64,000 nt of DNA from contig NZ_JBGCUS010000001.1 in the NCBI RefSeq assembly GCF_041415945.1, positions 3,814,501 to 3,878,500 on the forward strand. Reading direction: 5' to 3'. This stretch comes from Ancylobacter sp. IITR112 (GTDB lineage: Bacteria; Pseudomonadota; Alphaproteobacteria; Rhizobiales; Xanthobacteraceae). Made by a program: the position numbers and the translations under genes. Of this stretch, positions 12,674 through 22,263 are shown one piece after another (position 1 is the first letter of the stretch; each line of letters begins with the position of its first letter). The notes under the pieces are model-generated. The model saw only the letters and a program-made list of their open reading frames with translations, did not search any database and had not been told where the DNA came from.

Positions 12674-13303
12674 GTGAGCCGTCGCCCTCCCTTCCGACTC
12701 GGCCTCACCGGCTCGATCGGCATGGGCAAATCCACCACGGCGCAGATTTTCCGCGAGCTTGGCGTGCCGGTGCACGATGCCGACGCGGCCGTTCATGCGC
12801 TTTATGGCGCCGAGGGTGTCGCCCCGGTCGAGGCGGCGTTTCCCGGCGTGACCCAGGGCGGGCGGATCGACCGCAGCCTGCTCGGCGCCCGCGTGCTCGG
12901 CGATGACGCCGCGATGAAACGGCTGGAAGCCATCGTCCATCCGCTGGTGCGCGCGCGCGAACAGGCGTTTCTCGACGCGGCGGCGCAGGCGGGCGCGCCG
13001 ATCGCCGTGCTCGACATTCCCCTGCTCTATGAGACCGGTGCCGAGGAACGGGTGGACGCCGTGCTGGTCGTCAGCGCGCCGGAATCGGTGCAGCGCGCCC
13101 GTGTTCTGGCCCGGCCGGGCATGACGGCGGAGAAATTCGCCGCCATCCTCGCCCGGCAGGTGCCCGATTCGGAAAAGCGGCGGCGGGCCGACCATGTGAT
13201 CGACACCGGCCACGGGCTGGAGCGGGCCCGTGCGGCGGTGGCGGCTCTGCTGGACGAGCTGCGGGCGATGCGCGGCGACGAGGAAGGGAAAAGCGATGCG
13301 TGA
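12674..13303 (+). CDS. coaE: Dephospho-CoA kinase CoaE
   Basis: CoaE phosphorylates the 3' hydroxyl of dephospho-CoA, the last step of CoA synthesis. The protein has 209 residues with the P-loop GSIGMGKS at 13-20 and the family stretch [16 protein letters not shown]. The start is GTG 12674, 13 bases after aroE. The 3' end overlaps dnaQ by 8 bases. Another CoA-pathway gene, coaA, is at 24939, so the first and last CoA steps are both in this window. Confidence 0.94.
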   Translation: MSRRPPFRLGLTGSIGMGKSTTAQIFRELGVPVHDADAAVHALYGAEGVAPVEAAFPGVTQGGRIDRSLLGARVLGDDAAMKRLEAIVHPLVRAREQAFLDAAAQAGAPIAVLDIPLLYETGAEERVDAVLVVSAPESVQRARVLARPGMTAEKFAAILARQVPDSEKRRRADHVIDTGHGLERARAAVAALLDELRAMRGDEEGKSDA

Positions 13304-13994
13304 GATCGTGCTCGACACCGAGACCACCGGGCTCAACCCGCTGACCGGCGATCGGCTGGTCGAGATCGGCTGCGTCGAGATCTACAACCGCATCCCGACG
13401 GGGCAGGTCTACCATGTCTATCTGAACCCCCAGCGCGACATGCCGGTGGAGGCGTTCAACGTCCACGGCCTCTCGACCGAATTCCTCGCCGACAAACCGC
13501 TCTTCGCGCAGGTGGTGGACGATTTCCTCGCCTTCATCGCCGGCGATCCGCTCGTCATTCACAACGCCGCCTTCGATATCGGCTTCCTCAATGCGGAACT
13601 GGCCAAGGTCGGCCGGCCGGCGCTGAGCTTCGACCGCGTGGTCGACACGCTCGCCCTCGCCCGCCGGCGGCACCCCGGTGCGTCGAATCGTCTCGACGAC
13701 CTGATGAACCGCTACGGCATCGACTCCTCCCGCCGCACCAAGCACGGGGCGCTGCTGGATTCGGAACTGCTGGCGGAAGTCTATGCCGAACTGTGCGGCG
13801 GCAAGCAGACGGCGCTGAGCCTGACCGTTTCGGAAACGACCGTCGTGGTGGTCGAAGGGCAGGTGGCGGCGCCGCTGCAGCGCCCGCGCCCGCTGGCCCC
13901 GCGCCGCAGCGCGGAAGAGGCGGCGGCGCATGCCGCCTTCATCGCTACTTTGGGCGAAAACGCCATCTGGAACGACTACACGGCCGGAAGCTGA
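13296..13994 (+). CDS. dnaQ: DNA polymerase III epsilon subunit (3'-5' proofreading exonuclease)
   Basis: DnaQ proofreads for the replicative polymerase. The DEDDh exonuclease motifs are visible: DTETTGLNP at 7-15 (motif I), [14 protein letters not shown] (motif II) and [14 protein letters not shown] (motif III). After the catalytic domain a proline-rich linker leads to a short C-terminal segment that in relatives binds the alpha subunit. ATG 13296 is chosen because AGGAAGGG lies just upstream; it overlaps coaE by 8 bases. The protein has 232 residues, the normal length. It is convergent with secB. Confidence 0.95.
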   Translation: MREIVLDTETTGLNPLTGDRLVEIGCVEIYNRIPTGQVYHVYLNPQRDMPVEAFNVHGLSTEFLADKPLFAQVVDDFLAFIAGDPLVIHNAAFDIGFLNAELAKVGRPALSFDRVVDTLALARRRHPGASNRLDDLMNRYGIDSSRRTKHGALLDSELLAEVYAELCGGKQTALSLTVSETTVVVVEGQVAAPLQRPRPLAPRRSAEEAAAHAAFIATLGENAIWNDYTAGS

Positions 13995-14040
13995 CGCCGC
14001 CGGCCGTGTCGTAAAGCGTTGGACGGTCGCGGCGGGCGCG

Positions 14041-14505
14041 TCAGGAAGCGAGCACGTTGCTCGGCGCCTGCTGGGCCATGCGCTGGCGATACAGCGTGAC
14101 GAAGTCGACCGGGTCGATCATCAGCGGCGGGAAGCCGCCATTGCGCACCGTATCGGCGACGATCTGCCGCGCGAAGGGGAACAGCATGCGCGGGCATTCG
14201 ATCAGGATGAAGGGGTGGATGGTCTCCTGCGCCACGTTCTGGGCGCGGAAGATGCCGGCATAGACCAGTTCGAGCGCGAACAGGGTCTTGCCGTTCAGCT
14301 CCGCCTTCGCTTCCACCTTCAGCTCGACCTCATATTCCGAGCCTTCGCGCAGCGGCTTGGCGCCGACATTGATCTGGATGCCGATCTGCGGCTGGCCCTT
14401 GACGACCAGCGATTCCGGCGCGCCCGGATTTTCGAAGGACAGGTCTTTCGTGTACTGCGTCAGCACCTGAAGCGTCGGCATCTGGGCGTTGTCGGTGTCA
14501 GCCAT
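14041..14505 (-). CDS. secB: Protein-export chaperone SecB
   Basis: SecB is a tetrameric cytosolic chaperone that keeps preproteins unfolded and delivers them to SecA. The protein has 154 residues. The conserved beta-strand core is visible ([20 protein letters not shown]), as are [10 protein letters not shown] and the [33 protein letters not shown] block. Start ATG 14505. It is convergent with dnaQ after a 46-base gap and divergent from the Tim44-like gene, the usual rhizobial arrangement. Confidence 0.96.
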   Translation of the reverse strand: MADTDNAQMPTLQVLTQYTKDLSFENPGAPESLVVKGQPQIGIQINVGAKPLREGSEYEVELKVEAKAELNGKTLFALELVYAGIFRAQNVAQETIHPFILIECPRMLFPFARQIVADTVRNGGFPPLMIDPVDFVTLYRQRMAQQAPSNVLAS

Positions 14506-14927
14506 AGGTTTCTCCGTGGGGTTCGCCGGCCACCGCCAAGGGGGCGCCGGCGATGGCCGCTGGGTCGGCGATCCCGCCTCAGCCGGTCTTTCAAAGGGCG
14601 GGTGTCGCTAACACGGTTGGATGAAGCTCACAAGCGCGCGCGGCGTGCCGCGCCGGCCTCCGGCGCCTCGAACCACAACGCTTGGCGGAAGCGGGGGCGG
14701 TGATTTACTGTAGGCTCCGAGGTCCGGCCGCGCCGTTCCGCCCCGACGTGCCGTGGCGCCGATGTGATGACCCTGCGGCAGGGACGGGGTGGCGAAATCG
14801 GCCAGACGTCGTAAATAGGTCATGGGAACCGGATGGCGCGTCCTTGGCAGGCGCCGCGCGGACACCACATGATGAACAGTCCCGCGCCGGAACGGCTCCG
14901 GCGGGGCCAACAGCGGCGAACTGCGAC
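14506..14927. other. Divergent intergenic region secB/Tim44
   Basis: A 422-base gap between divergent genes that must hold both promoters. It is G+C-rich. Several frames stay open through it, but none shows a convincing start, ribosome site or known domain. fxsA, often found here in relatives, was not seen. Confidence 0.5.
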
Positions 14928-15659
14928 GTGTTCGACATTTATACGATCATCTTCCTGGCCCTCGCCGTGTTCATCTTCATACGGCTGCGGAGCGTGCTGG
15001 GGCAGCGTACCGGGCGCGAGCGGCCGCCTTACGACCCCTATTCGCGCCGCGATGCCGCCAAGGCCCCGGCGGGGGCCACCGACAAGGTGGTGAATTTCCC
15101 CGGCACGGCGAGCGACAAGCCGGCGGTGCCGGCCCCGGTGGAACCGCTGGAGGAGGACGCCGATCCCGCGCCGGCGCGCTGGGCGGGCGTCGCCGAGGTC
15201 GGCTCGGCCGTCGCCAACGGGCTCGACGCCATCGCCGCGCAGGAGCGTGACTTCGACGCCCGGCACTTCCTCACCGGTGCGCGCGCGGCCTATGAGATGA
15301 TCATCGTCGCCTTCGCCAATGGCGACCGCGCCAGCCTGAAGGATCTTCTCGCCCGCGACGTGTTCGACGGCTTCAGCGCCGCCATCGCCGAGCGCGAGCA
15401 GCGCGGCGAGAAGATGGACACCCAATTCGTCGGCATCGAGAAGGCGGAGATCATCGAGGCCGAGGCGCGCGGGCGCAGCGCCCAGATCACCGTCCGTTTC
15501 CTCTCCCAGCTCATTTCCGTCACCCGCGACCGCCAGGGCGGGGTGATCGACGGCGATCCCGAGCAGGTCGCCGACGTGACCGATGTGTGGACCTTCGCGC
15601 GCGAACTCGGCGCCCGCGACCCGAACTGGAAGCTGGTCGCCACCGAAGCGGCTTCGTGA
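14928..15659 (+). CDS. Tim44/TimA-domain inner-membrane protein
   Basis: Alphaproteobacterial Tim44-like (TimA) proteins share a domain with mitochondrial Tim44; their role in bacteria is unclear. One N-terminal membrane segment (about residues 5-19) is followed by a basic, proline-rich linker and a Tim44-like domain from about residue 95 to the end. That domain includes FDARHFLTGARAAYEMIIVAF and ADVTDVWTFARELGARDPNWKLVAT. Start: GTG 14928 places the membrane segment at the N-terminus as in relatives, giving 243 residues; the ribosome site is weak. It lies 12 bases before mltA, which suggests an envelope-related transcript. Confidence 0.88.
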   Translation: MFDIYTIIFLALAVFIFIRLRSVLGQRTGRERPPYDPYSRRDAAKAPAGATDKVVNFPGTASDKPAVPAPVEPLEEDADPAPARWAGVAEVGSAVANGLDAIAAQERDFDARHFLTGARAAYEMIIVAFANGDRASLKDLLARDVFDGFSAAIAEREQRGEKMDTQFVGIEKAEIIEAEARGRSAQITVRFLSQLISVTRDRQGGVIDGDPEQVADVTDVWTFARELGARDPNWKLVATEAAS

Positions 15660-15671
15660 GAAGATGACGGG

Positions 15672-16934
15672 GTGCGCATCTTTCTCGTCATCCCGGTTCT
15701 CGCCGCCCTTCTGACCGCCCCCCTCGCCGGCGAGGCAGGGGCGGCGCGCGCTTTCGTGCCTCCCCCGCTGTTTCCGCAGGCTGTGCTGGAGCCGATCGCC
15801 TTCGCCGCTCTTCCCGGCTGGGCCGGCGACGACCACGAAAAGGCTCTCGCCACCTTTCGCCGAAGCTGCGCGGTGTTGGCGAAAAAGCCCGATCTCGTCA
15901 CCCCGCCCCGCCCGCTCTTCACCGCGCTGCGGCCGATCTGCGCGCGGGCAGTGCGGCTGCCGAAAAAGCCGGGCGACGCGGCGGCGCGGCGCTTCTTCGA
16001 ACGCGAATTCCGCCCCTACATCATCGCCGCGCTGGACCGGCCGGAAGGGTTCCTCACCGGCTATTACGAGCCGGAAGTCGAGGGATCGCGCACCCGCTCC
16101 GACATCTTCGCCACGCCGCTCTATGCCCGGCCGACGGATCTCATCATCGAGACCCCGCCCGGCGGCGGGCCGCCGACCAACAAGAGCGGCGCCTTCCGCG
16201 AGGTCGACGGCGCGCGCGTGCCCTATTTCGACCGCGCCGCCATCGAGGACGGGGCGCTGGGCGACCGGGCCGAGGTGGTGGCCTGGGTCCGCGACCCCGC
16301 CGATGCCTTCTTCGCCCATATTCAGGGCTCGGTGCGCGTGCGCCTGCCCGATGGCGAGGTGCTGCGGCTCAACTATGACGGCCATAATGGCCAGCCCTAC
16401 ACGCCAATCGGCCGGCTGCTGATCGAGCGCGGGCTGGTGCCGCGCGAACAGATGTCGATGGACGCAATCCGCGCCTATATCGCCGCTCACCCGCAAGAGG
16501 GGCGCGACTTGATGCGGCAGAACCGTTCCTATGTCTTCTTCCGCGTCGCCCGCGAACTCGGCCCCGAGGACGGCGCGGTCGGCGCGCAGGGCCTGCCGCT
16601 CACCGCCGGGCGCTCGCTGGCGGTGGACAAGGCGATCCATGTCTATGGCACGCCCATCTTCCTCGACGCCGAGCTGCCGACCGGGCCGGACGGCGCGAGC
16701 CAGCCCTTCGAGCGGCTGATGATCGCGCAGGATACCGGCTCGGCGATTATCGGCCCGGCGCGCGGCGACATCTTCTTCGGCGCTGGCAAGGAGGCCGGCG
16801 CGACGGCGGGGCGGGTGCAGCATCCCGGCCGCTTCGTGCTGCTGCTGCCGCGCGCGCTCGACCCCGCGCGCGGGCATGCGCCATTGCCGAGACCCCGCCC
16901 GCCGCTTGCCGCCGCCGTGTCGGAGACGCGGTGA
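15672..16934 (+). CDS. mltA: Membrane-bound lytic murein transglycosylase A (MltA)
   Basis: MltA cleaves peptidoglycan glycan strands, forming 1,6-anhydromuramyl products. The 420-residue protein begins with a signal-like stretch (residues 2-22) without a lipobox cysteine, so it is probably secreted rather than lipid-anchored. The substrate-binding motif FLTGYYEPEVEGS and a C-terminal 3D domain with AQDTGSAIIGPARGDIFFG carry the catalytic aspartate region. Start GTG 15672. The 3' end meets the smr gene as TGATG. Order Tim44-mltA-smr-XRE is common in rhizobia. Confidence 0.93.
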   Translation: MRIFLVIPVLAALLTAPLAGEAGAARAFVPPPLFPQAVLEPIAFAALPGWAGDDHEKALATFRRSCAVLAKKPDLVTPPRPLFTALRPICARAVRLPKKPGDAAARRFFEREFRPYIIAALDRPEGFLTGYYEPEVEGSRTRSDIFATPLYARPTDLIIETPPGGGPPTNKSGAFREVDGARVPYFDRAAIEDGALGDRAEVVAWVRDPADAFFAHIQGSVRVRLPDGEVLRLNYDGHNGQPYTPIGRLLIERGLVPREQMSMDAIRAYIAAHPQEGRDLMRQNRSYVFFRVARELGPEDGAVGAQGLPLTAGRSLAVDKAIHVYGTPIFLDAELPTGPDGASQPFERLMIAQDTGSAIIGPARGDIFFGAGKEAGATAGRVQHPGRFVLLLPRALDPARGHAPLPRPRPPLAAAVSETR

Positions 16935-17536
16935 TGACGGCGCCGACCCCTCCGGGCGGGCGCTCGCGCCGCCGCCGGCCGCTCGACGCCGAGGAAAAGG
17001 CGCTGTGGGAGCATGTCACCCGCTCGGTGACGCCGATCCGGCCGGTGAAGCGGACCAGCCTCGCACCGGCGGAGCCGCCCGAGCCGGCGGCTGACCCGGC
17101 GGCGGAAAAGCCCGCCCGCGCCGCCACGTCGGTTGCCGTGGTTGCCAAAGCCCCGCCAAAGCCGCCGGCGCCGCCACCGCTCGCCCCGCTGGAGCCGAAG
17201 CTGCGCCGCCGGCTGTCGCGCGGGGCGGAGGTCGATGCCCGTCTCGACCTGCACGGCATGACCCAGGCCGCGGCGCATGGTCGGCTGATCGGCTTTCTGC
17301 GCGCGGCGCAGGGCCAGGGTCATGGGCTCGTGCTGGTCATAACGGGCAAGGGCGAGGCGATGAGCATGCTGGCCGGCGAAGGCGGGCGCGGCGTGCTGCG
17401 CCGGCTGGTGCCGCAATGGCTCGGCGCGCCGGAACTGCGCACTATCGTGCTCGGCTTCGAGACCGCCGGGCGCGGCCATGGCGGGGAAGGCGCGCTTTAT
17501 GTCCGGGTGCGGCGGCTGCGCGGAGGCCGGCCGTGA
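16934..17536 (+). CDS. Smr-domain (small MutS-related) protein
   Basis: The Smr domain is an endonuclease/nicking or RNA-cleaving domain found alone or fused to MutS2. The N-terminal half (about 1-95) is rich in proline, alanine and arginine and looks disordered. The Smr domain follows, with DLHGMTQAAAHGRL, VLVITGKG and the C-terminal HGGEGALYVRVRR, all hallmark motifs. ATG 16934 overlaps the mltA stop by one base; GTG 16931 is also possible. About 200 residues. It overlaps the next gene by 4 bases. Substrate unknown. Confidence 0.9.
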   Translation: MTAPTPPGGRSRRRRPLDAEEKALWEHVTRSVTPIRPVKRTSLAPAEPPEPAADPAAEKPARAATSVAVVAKAPPKPPAPPPLAPLEPKLRRRLSRGAEVDARLDLHGMTQAAAHGRLIGFLRAAQGQGHGLVLVITGKGEAMSMLAGEGGRGVLRRLVPQWLGAPELRTIVLGFETAGRGHGGEGALYVRVRRLRGGRP

Positions 17537-17898
17537 CCCCCTTCGGCCGGCGCTTGCGCGAATTGCGCGCCGAGCGCGGGGTGACGCTGAGCCAGATGGC
17601 GGAGGCGATCGGGGTTTCCGCCGCCTATCTCTCGGCCCTGGAACATGGCAAGCGCGGACAGCCGACCTGGCTGATGCTCCAGCGCATCATCGCCTATTTC
17701 AACGTGATCTGGGACGAGGCCGAGGCGCTGCAGGCGCTGGCGGAGCTTTCCGACCCGCGCGTGGTGGTGGACACGTCCGGCCTCTCGCCCGAGGCGACGG
17801 AACTGGCCAATCTGCTGGCCCGCGAGATCGCCACTCTCCCGCCCGAAGCGGTGGCGGAACTGCTTGGCCGGCTCAAGATCTTGGGAAGGCCGGGGTAG
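17533..17898 (+). CDS. XRE-family helix-turn-helix regulator
   Basis: A 121-residue DNA-binding protein. The Cro/C1-type HTH spans about residues 5-60 (RRLRELRAERGVTLSQMAEAIGVSAAYLSALEHGKRG), followed by a short helical C-terminal region. The start is GTG 17533, overlapping the smr stop by 4 bases (GTGA). This coupling puts it at the end of the Tim44-mltA-smr transcript. Relatives occupy the same place in other rhizobia. Its targets are unknown; autoregulation of the envelope cluster is possible but not shown. Confidence 0.9.
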   Translation: MTPFGRRLRELRAERGVTLSQMAEAIGVSAAYLSALEHGKRGQPTWLMLQRIIAYFNVIWDEAEALQALAELSDPRVVVDTSGLSPEATELANLLAREIATLPPEAVAELLGRLKILGRPG

Positions 17899-17917
17899 CC
17901 CAAAGCATCGGTCGTCT

Positions 17918-18012
17918 GTCATCCCGGCCGAAGGCCAAGCCGCAGAGCCGGGATCGTCTTCCGCTTTCCAGCATGCGATCCCGGATCGGCCTTACGGCCG
18001 TCCGGGATGACG
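17918..18012. repeat. Dispersed bipartite palindromic repeat, copy A
   Basis: A 95-base element bounded by GTCATCCCGG and its exact reverse complement CCGGGATGAC. Inside are GCCGGGATCG and CGATCCCGG, so it forms two hairpins back to back. Two further copies with the same plan lie at 25934-26032 and 62067-62160. It sits between a stop codon and a parS site. Such elements are non-coding and REP-like. Confidence 0.85.
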
Positions 18013-18023
18013 CCTTCTCCCCC

Positions 18024-18039
18024 CGTTTCACGTGAAACG
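18024..18039. promoter_or_regulatory. parS: parS-like site downstream of hslU (14-bp core perfect)
   Basis: GTTTCACGTGAAAC at 18025-18038 is intact, with C and G as outer bases. It lies between the XRE gene and hslU, about 7.7 kb to the right of the predicted origin, and is the rightmost site seen. Confidence 0.82.
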
Positions 18040-18072
18040 TTGAGCCGGCTCAGCGCTCGTTCCGGCCCCGAA

Positions 18073-19380
18073 TCAGAGGATATACCGGCTGAGATCGGTG
18101 TTGCCGGCGAGGTCGGAAACCCGCGCGCGGACATAGTCGCCATCCACCACCACCGTCTCGCCCGCCCGGTCGGGGGCGGTGAAGGAGAGTTCGTCCAGCA
18201 CCCGCTCGATCACCGTCTGCAGCCGCCGGGCGCCGATATTCTCGACGCTGGCATTCACCTGCACCGCGATGTCGGCGATGGCTGCCACCGCGTCCTCGGT
18301 GATAGTCAGTTCCACCCCTTCCGTGCCCATCAGCGCCACCGACTGCTTGACGAGGCTCGCCTCGGTCTCGGTGAGGATGCGGGTGAAGTCCTCGCGGGTC
18401 AGCGCTTCCAGCTCGACCCGGATCGGCAGCCGGCCCTGAAGTTCGGGCAGCAGGTCTGACGGCTTGGAGACGTGGAAGGCGCCGGAGGCGATGAACAATA
18501 TGTGGTCGGTCTTCACCGCGCCGTGCTTGGTGGAGACGGTGGTGCCCTCGATCAGCGGCAGCAGATCGCGCTGCACGCCCTCGCGCGACACGTCGGCGCC
18601 GCCGCGCCGCTCCGAGCCGGCGATCTTGTCGATCTCGTCGAGGAAGACGATGCCGTTTTCCTCCACCGAGCGGATCGCCTCCTGCACGATGGCGTCCTGG
18701 TCGATCAGCTTGTCGGCCTCTTCCGACAGCAGCAGCGGATGGGCGTCCTTCACCGTCACCCGGCGCGGCTTGGAACGTCCGCCAAAGGCCTTGCCCAGCA
18801 TGTCGCCGATGGAGACCGCGCCCATCTGCGCGCCGGGCATGCCGGGAATCTCGAACATCGGCATGCCCTGATTGCCGGAGGCGATCTCGATCTCGATCTC
18901 CTTGTCGTCCAGCAGGCCGTCGCGCAGCTTCTTGCGGAAGCTCTCGCGCGTGCCGGACGAGGCGGTGGCGCCGACCAGCGCGTCCAGCACCCGCTCCTCG
19001 GCGGCGAGATGCGCCTTGGCTTCCACCCCCTTGCGGCGCACCTCGCGCACCAGGCCGATGCCGACCTCGACGAGATCGCGGACGATCTGCTCGACATCGC
19101 GGCCGACATAGCCGACCTCGGTGAACTTGGTCGCCTCCACCTTGAGGAAGGGGGCGCCGGCGAGCCGGGCGAGGCGGCGGGAGATTTCCGTCTTGCCGAC
19201 GCCGGTGGGGCCGATCATGAGGATGTTCTTCGGCAGCACCTCCTCGCGGAGCTGGCCCTCCAATTGCTGGCGGCGCCAGCGGTTGCGCAGGGCGATGGCC
19301 ACCGCCCGCTTGGCCTTGTGCTGGCCGACGATATAGCGGTCGAGCTCGGAGACGATTTCGCGGGGCGAGAAGCTGGTCAT
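18073..19380 (-). CDS. hslU: HslU, ATPase subunit of the HslUV protease
   Basis: HslU (ClpY) is the AAA+ unfoldase that feeds substrates to HslV. With ATG 19380 ([20 protein letters not shown]) the protein has 435 residues, the normal size. Walker [10 protein letters not shown] is at 57-65, Walker B is in [12 protein letters not shown], and sensor-region motifs such as [20 protein letters not shown] follow. It ends in DLSRYIL, the tail that docks into HslV. The start codon overlaps the stop of the upstream membrane-protein gene by 4 bases, so hslV, that gene and hslU form one coupled unit. Confidence 0.97.
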   Translation of the reverse strand: MTSFSPREIVSELDRYIVGQHKAKRAVAIALRNRWRRQQLEGQLREEVLPKNILMIGPTGVGKTEISRRLARLAGAPFLKVEATKFTEVGYVGRDVEQIVRDLVEVGIGLVREVRRKGVEAKAHLAAEERVLDALVGATASSGTRESFRKKLRDGLLDDKEIEIEIASGNQGMPMFEIPGMPGAQMGAVSIGDMLGKAFGGRSKPRRVTVKDAHPLLLSEEADKLIDQDAIVQEAIRSVEENGIVFLDEIDKIAGSERRGGADVSREGVQRDLLPLIEGTTVSTKHGAVKTDHILFIASGAFHVSKPSDLLPELQGRLPIRVELEALTREDFTRILTETEASLVKQSVALMGTEGVELTITEDAVAAIADIAVQVNASVENIGARRLQTVIERVLDELSFTAPDRAGETVVVDGDYVRARVSDLAGNTDLSRYIL

Positions 19381-20465
19381 GATGATGATGCAATATGTGG
19401 GGTGGGAAGGGCGTTCGGATGCGGCAGGCGCCGCGCCAAACGGGCCGGAAGCACGGCGAGCACGGCCCGGCGCAGCGGATGCCACAAGGCGCTGAGCAGC
19501 AGGATGAAGGCGCCGAGCACGAAGACGGTCAGCGGCGTGGTGCTACCGGCAAAACCGCTGACCTTGATGAGCGAGGCAAAGGCGAGGCCGGCATAGGCGA
19601 GGCCGGAGACCAACAGGGCGCGGCGGTCGATCAGCACCGCGACCACGCCGAGCACGGCGAATACCGCGAGCATCGGCAGCGCGTTTCCGTCGCCCGGCGC
19701 GCCGTCCGGCCAGATGAATCCACGGATCAGCGGGTGCACGATCAGCGGCGCCGCCAGCAGATGCAGCCAGAAAGCGATGTCGGTGCGCCGCGTGAGCCGC
19801 TGCGGATCGCTCATGTCGAAGCGCATGGCGAGACCGAAGACGCCGAGGCCGCAGAGCATGAGCACCGGATTGATCGCCGCGTCGAGACCGCCCGGGGCGA
19901 TGGCTGCCACCAAGCCGACCACAATGGCCACCAGCGCCGCCGCGCCGGCGGCGATTGTGATCGGCACCCGGAAGCGCCAGTAATGCAGCGTCGCGGCCGC
20001 CAGCGTCGCCAGACCGGCCAGCGCCAGCACCAGCGGATCCTCGCTGAGCGACATGAGGCTCGGGACGAGAGGGGCGATGACGCCGAACCATGCGGACGAC
20101 GCCATGAACACCGAGGCGCAGAACACCACCAGCAGCACGATGCTGGGCAGGGCCATGCGCTGCATGCGGGTGAAGAATTCCGCCAGCAGCCAACTGGCCG
20201 CGCCGACCGTCGCCCACATGCCGGCCGGACCAAGCGTCTCGCCGAAATAGCCCAGCGCGCCGAGGAACAGCGCCAGCCCGATGGTGACGAAGATGTCGCC
20301 GAAGCCGGTGATGAAGCGCAGCCGCTCGTCATCCTGCGGCGGCGGGAGAATGGCGCTGGCGCTCGGCGCCAGCTCCGCTTCCAGCGCGCGCAGGCGCTCG
20401 GCCTGGTCCCGCGTGATGAGGCCGCGCTCGGTGGCGATGAGGACGGTGCGTTCCGAGATCGTCAC
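19377..20465 (-). CDS. Multi-pass membrane protein coupled between hslV and hslU
   Basis: A 362-residue protein of DUF2157/DUF4401-like appearance. It has a short cytosolic N-terminus with an [17 protein letters not shown] helix, then about 10 hydrophobic segments from residue 60 to 340 and a basic tail. Its GTG start (20465) overlaps the hslV stop by 4 bases, and its TGA overlaps the hslU ATG by 4, so translation of all three is coupled. No catalytic motif is recognised. The placement suggests a link to the HslUV protease, for example membrane-protein quality control, but this is inference from context. Confidence 0.85.
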   Translation of the reverse strand: MTISERTVLIATERGLITRDQAERLRALEAELAPSASAILPPPQDDERLRFITGFGDIFVTIGLALFLGALGYFGETLGPAGMWATVGAASWLLAEFFTRMQRMALPSIVLLVVFCASVFMASSAWFGVIAPLVPSLMSLSEDPLVLALAGLATLAAATLHYWRFRVPITIAAGAAALVAIVVGLVAAIAPGGLDAAINPVLMLCGLGVFGLAMRFDMSDPQRLTRRTDIAFWLHLLAAPLIVHPLIRGFIWPDGAPGDGNALPMLAVFAVLGVVAVLIDRRALLVSGLAYAGLAFASLIKVSGFAGSTTPLTVFVLGAFILLLSALWHPLRRAVLAVLPARLARRLPHPNALPTPHIASSS

Positions 20466-21007
20466 CCGATCGTCTCCACCACCACATTCTGGTTGGTGTA
20501 GATGCAGATATCGGCGGCGATGGCGAGGCTCTTGCGCACGATGGTCTCCGCGTCCTTGCCGCTGTCGGCCAGCGCGCGCGCCGCCGCCAGCGCGAAGCCG
20601 CCGCCCGAGCCGATGGCGGCGATGCCATTCTCCGGCTCCAGCACATCGCCCGTGCCGGTGAGCACCAGCGTCACCTGGGCGTCGGCGACGATCATCATCG
20701 CTTCCAGCCGGCGCAGATAGCGGTCGGTGCGCCAGTCCTTGGCCAGTTCGACGCAGGCGCGCTGCAACTGGCCGGGATACTGCTCCAGCTTGGCTTCCAG
20801 CCGCTCGAACAGGGTGAAGGCGTCCGCCGTGGCGCCGGCGAAGCCGCCGATCACATCGCCCTTGCCCAGCCGGCGCACCTTGCGGGCATTGGATTTCATC
20901 ACCGTGTTGCCGAGCGTCACCTGCCCGTCGCCGCCAATGGCGACGCGCCCTTCGGCGCGGACGGAGACGATGGTGGTGCCGTAGATCGTGTCGGGGGAAT
21001 GGGTCAT
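20462..21007 (-). CDS. hslV: HslV, peptidase subunit of the HslUV protease
   Basis: HslV (ClpQ) is the proteasome-like threonine peptidase. With ATG 21007, preceded by GGAG, the precursor has 181 residues. A ten-residue propeptide is removed to expose the catalytic threonine T11 of [18 protein letters not shown] and the [14 protein letters not shown] core are conserved. It is the first gene of the hslV-membrane protein-hslU unit and is divergent from hisB, with a 146-base shared control region. Confidence 0.97.
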   Translation of the reverse strand: MTHSPDTIYGTTIVSVRAEGRVAIGGDGQVTLGNTVMKSNARKVRRLGKGDVIGGFAGATADAFTLFERLEAKLEQYPGQLQRACVELAKDWRTDRYLRRLEAMMIVADAQVTLVLTGTGDVLEPENGIAAIGSGGGFALAAARALADSGKDAETIVRKSLAIAADICIYTNQNVVVETIG

Positions 21008-21153
21008 GAAGGGCTCCGGTCGAGGCTCCTTACTTAAGGCCTGAAAGCCGGGGCGCAACTCGCCGCGTGCGCCGTCGGGCCGCTCGCCGCCGCGCATATG
21101 GCATTGCAACACGTTAGCTGCTAAGACGCGCGCTCTTTCGGGAGCCTCTCGCC

Positions 21154-21747
21154 ATGCGCACGGCCAGCATCACCCGCGCCACCAAGGAAACGCAGATCCG
21201 CCTCTCCGTCGATCTCGACGGTACGGGGAAGGCGACGATCGCCACCGGCGTGGGCTTCTTCGACCACATGCTGGACCTGCTGGCGCGCCATTCGCGCATC
21301 GACATGGAGATCGAGGCCAAGGGCGACCTGCATATCGACTTCCACCACACGGTGGAGGATGTCGGCATCGCGCTCGGCCAGGCGGTGAAGGCGGCGCTCG
21401 GCGACATGCGCGGCGTCACCCGCTATGCCAGCCTGCATTTGCCGATGGACGAGACGCTGACCCGCGTCGCGCTCGACATTTCCGGCAGGCCCTTCCTGGT
21501 GTTCCGCACCGAGTTCGCGGTGGCGAAGATCGGGGAGTTCGACACCGAGCTGGTGCGCGAGTTCTTCCAGGCTTTCGCCATCAATGCCGGGCTGACCCTG
21601 CATGTCGAGACTCTCTATGGCGCCAACGCGCACCATATAGCGGAGAGCTGCTTCAAGGGGCTGGCACGGGCGCTGCGCGCGGCGGTGGCCATCGACCCGG
21701 CCGCGGCGGGGGAAATCCCCTCCACCAAGGGCAGCCTCGGCGGCTGA
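21154..21747 (+). CDS. hisB: Imidazoleglycerol-phosphate dehydratase HisB
   Basis: HisB dehydrates imidazole glycerol phosphate to imidazole acetol phosphate in histidine synthesis. The 197-residue protein has only the dehydratase domain, with no fused phosphatase as in enterics. Metal-binding histidine motifs are clear: [29 protein letters not shown] and [11 protein letters not shown] 21154. It leads the plus-strand his cluster hisB-DUF2628-hisH-hisA-hisF-hisE, the usual rhizobial order. Confidence 0.97.
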   Translation: MRTASITRATKETQIRLSVDLDGTGKATIATGVGFFDHMLDLLARHSRIDMEIEAKGDLHIDFHHTVEDVGIALGQAVKAALGDMRGVTRYASLHLPMDETLTRVALDISGRPFLVFRTEFAVAKIGEFDTELVREFFQAFAINAGLTLHVETLYGANAHHIAESCFKGLARALRAAVAIDPAAAGEIPSTKGSLGG

Positions 21748-21768
21748 AGAAGCGGGATCGGGCATCTG

Positions 21769-22263
21769 ATGGCAGTCTGGACGGTTTTCGAGCCGGAGGA
21801 AACGGAGGAGCCGCGCACCCTCACCTGGGCGGACGGCGTCGTCCTGATACCCGAACGGCTGTCCTGGAGCGCGTTGCCCTTCGCCGCGCTGGTGCTGCTG
21901 CGCCATCGGCTTTGGCTGGCCCTGCTCGCCTATGTGCTGGCGCAGGGCGCGGCCCTCGCGGTCATGCTTCTGCTCGACCTTCCCGACCGCGCCTTCCTTC
22001 TTCTGCTGGTCGGCAATGTTGCGGTGGCGGTCGGCCTGCCGGGCCTGCGGCGGTCGAAGCTGCTCGCGCAGGGCTATGAGGAAGCCGGCTGCGTGGTGGC
22101 GCCGACGCTGGAAGCCGCCGAGCAGCGCTATTTCCATGCCCGGCTCGGCGATGTGGCCGCGCCGCGTCCCTTCCTGCCGCCGCTCGGCGGCGCCCGTGCC
22201 AATGCCGGGGCGCGGCCAGCCGAGGCCGGCGTGCTCGGCCTGTTTCCGGAGGCCGCCCGATGA
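21769..22263 (+). CDS. DUF2628-type membrane protein within the his operon
   Basis: A 164-residue protein of the DUF2628 type. An N-terminal soluble part (residues 1-38) is followed by two or three hydrophobic segments (about 40-53, 56-75, 80-98). A short cytosolic region then contains [24 protein letters not shown], and the tail is alanine/proline-rich. It lies 21 bases after hisB and overlaps hisH by 4 bases. The same gene lies between hisB and hisH in many rhizobia, so it is a stable guest in the operon. No role in histidine synthesis is known. Confidence 0.85.
   Translation: MAVWTVFEPEETEEPRTLTWADGVVLIPERLSWSALPFAALVLLRHRLWLALLAYVLAQGAALAVMLLLDLPDRAFLLLLVGNVAVAVGLPGLRRSKLLAQGYEEAGCVVAPTLEAAEQRYFHARLGDVAAPRPFLPPLGGARANAGARPAEAGVLGLFPEAAR

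Noticed and set aside
15688..15700. Another repeat end (GTCATCCCGG) at the start of mltA
   Set aside because: It is coding for LVIPVL in the signal peptide and has no partner arm downstream; chance match.
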